DNA of 6,260 nt from Novosphingobium sp. (lineage in GTDB: Bacteria; Pseudomonadota; Alphaproteobacteria; Sphingomonadales; Sphingomonadaceae). The position numbers and the translations under genes were made by a program. A model generated the notes under the pieces. The model worked only from the letters and a program-made list of their open reading frames with translations, had not been told where the DNA came from and searched no databases. The stretch spans positions 1-6,260 of the forward strand of contig JAIXYF010000173.1 of NCBI GenBank assembly GCA_027490345.1. The letters are read 5' to 3'. Of the stretch, positions 5,640-6,260 are shown piece after piece; within the stretch, counting starts at the first letter, position 1, and each line of letters begins with the position of its first letter.

Positions 5640-6260
5640 GGTTCACCAGTCTGTCGGGCACCACGATCACCTTTTTCACCTCGGCTCCATCCAGTGCACG
5701 CTGCACTTTGTCGGAAGCAAGGGCAAGGCGTTCAAGCTCCTCGCGCGGCGTGCCTTTGGCCACGATCAGCGTATCGCGCAGTTTGCCCTTGACCTGCACA
5801 GCGACGGTGACTTCATCATCGACGAGCAGCGCAGGATCGACCTCGGGCCAGGCGGCATCGGCGACAAGGCCTTCACCGGAAGCCGCAAATGCCTCTTCGG
5901 CAAGGTGCGGCATCATCGGGGCGACGAGCAGCAGCAGCGCGCGGATGGCGGCGGTGCGATCAGCCGAAGGCGCCGCCTTTTCGGTGGCAGCGGTCAGTTC
6001 ATAGATCCGCGCGACGGCCTTGTTGAAGCTGAGCGCTTCGATATCGTGTGCCACGGCATGCACGGTCTGATGCGTCTTGCGGCGCAGCGCCATGTCATCG
6101 CCCGCCGCAGCTGCATCGGCGGCACCGAACAGGCGCCACAACCGCTGGACAAAGCGCCAGCAGCCTTCGATCCCGGCTTCGGACCACGGCAGATCGCGCT
6201 CGGGCGGGCTGTCCGACAGCATGAACCAGCGGATCGCGTCGGCGCCATATTTCGCGACGA
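5629..6260 (-). CDS. leuS: Leucyl-tRNA synthetase, C-terminal part (5' end outside window)
   Basis: About 209 residues are visible; the start lies beyond base 6260. The segment opens with VAKYGADAIRWFMLSDSPPERDLPWS, the conserved class I stretch that follows the KMSKS loop, so that loop and the catalytic and editing domains are upstream. The helical anticodon-binding domain follows, including ALRRKTHQTVHAVAHDIEALSFNKAVARIYE and the PMMPHLAEEAF motif. Last is the small C-terminal domain with VTVAVQVKGKLRDTLIV and VKKVIVVPDRLVNLVG before TAA. The enzyme charges tRNA-Leu with leucine in the cytoplasm and is essential. Nothing suggests a frameshift. The visible order leuS-lptE-holA agrees with the common proteobacterial arrangement. 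Confidence 0.96.
   Translation of the reverse strand, partial: VAKYGADAIRWFMLSDSPPERDLPWSEAGIEGCWRFVQRLWRLFGAADAAAAGDDMALRRKTHQTVHAVAHDIEALSFNKAVARIYELTAATEKAAPSADRTAAIRALLLLVAPMMPHLAEEAFAASGEGLVADAAWPEVDPALLVDDEVTVAVQVKGKLRDTLIVAKGTPREELERLALASDKVQRALDGAEVKKVIVVPDRLVNLVG

Overview
The window is high-GC DNA in which every supported gene lies on the minus strand, so transcription runs from base 6260 towards base 1. Gene order, the alphaproteobacterial style of LptE and HolA, and an exopolysaccharide (EPS) locus containing a small membrane protein suggest an alphaproteobacterium, most likely of the Sphingomonadales. That placement is inferred from protein style, not from a database search.

Region 1 (6260 to 4061) is a housekeeping block: the C-terminal third or so of a catalytic-to-anticodon segment of leucyl-tRNA synthetase (leuS, 5' end outside the window), the LPS-assembly lipoprotein lptE, and the DNA polymerase III delta subunit holA. 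leuS and lptE overlap by 11 bases and lptE and holA are 37 bases apart, so they look like one transcription unit. The order leuS-lptE-holA is conserved across many proteobacteria, including E. coli.

Region 2 (4060 to about 1) is an envelope-polysaccharide region. It holds a polyprenyl-phosphate sugar-phosphate transferase that would start a repeat unit on the lipid carrier. Next comes a 96-residue secreted or membrane-anchored protein of unknown function with its own ribosome binding site and a strong intrinsic terminator. Then there is a multi-pass O-antigen ligase/polymerase family protein. At the extreme left edge a GTG codon opens a signal-peptide-like reading frame that leaves the window, preceded by a plausible extended -10 promoter; this would be one more exported protein of the same locus.

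Together the second region supplies the first membrane step (sugar-phosphate transfer) and a late step (polymerisation or ligation) of polysaccharide assembly. The glycosyltransferases, flippase and export proteins expected of a full pathway are not here and may lie to the left. I found no CRISPR array, tRNA, rRNA, insertion sequence or phage gene, and no convincing novel system. The best leads are the small unknown protein, the palindrome cluster before the ligase gene, and the possible gene start at the left edge.
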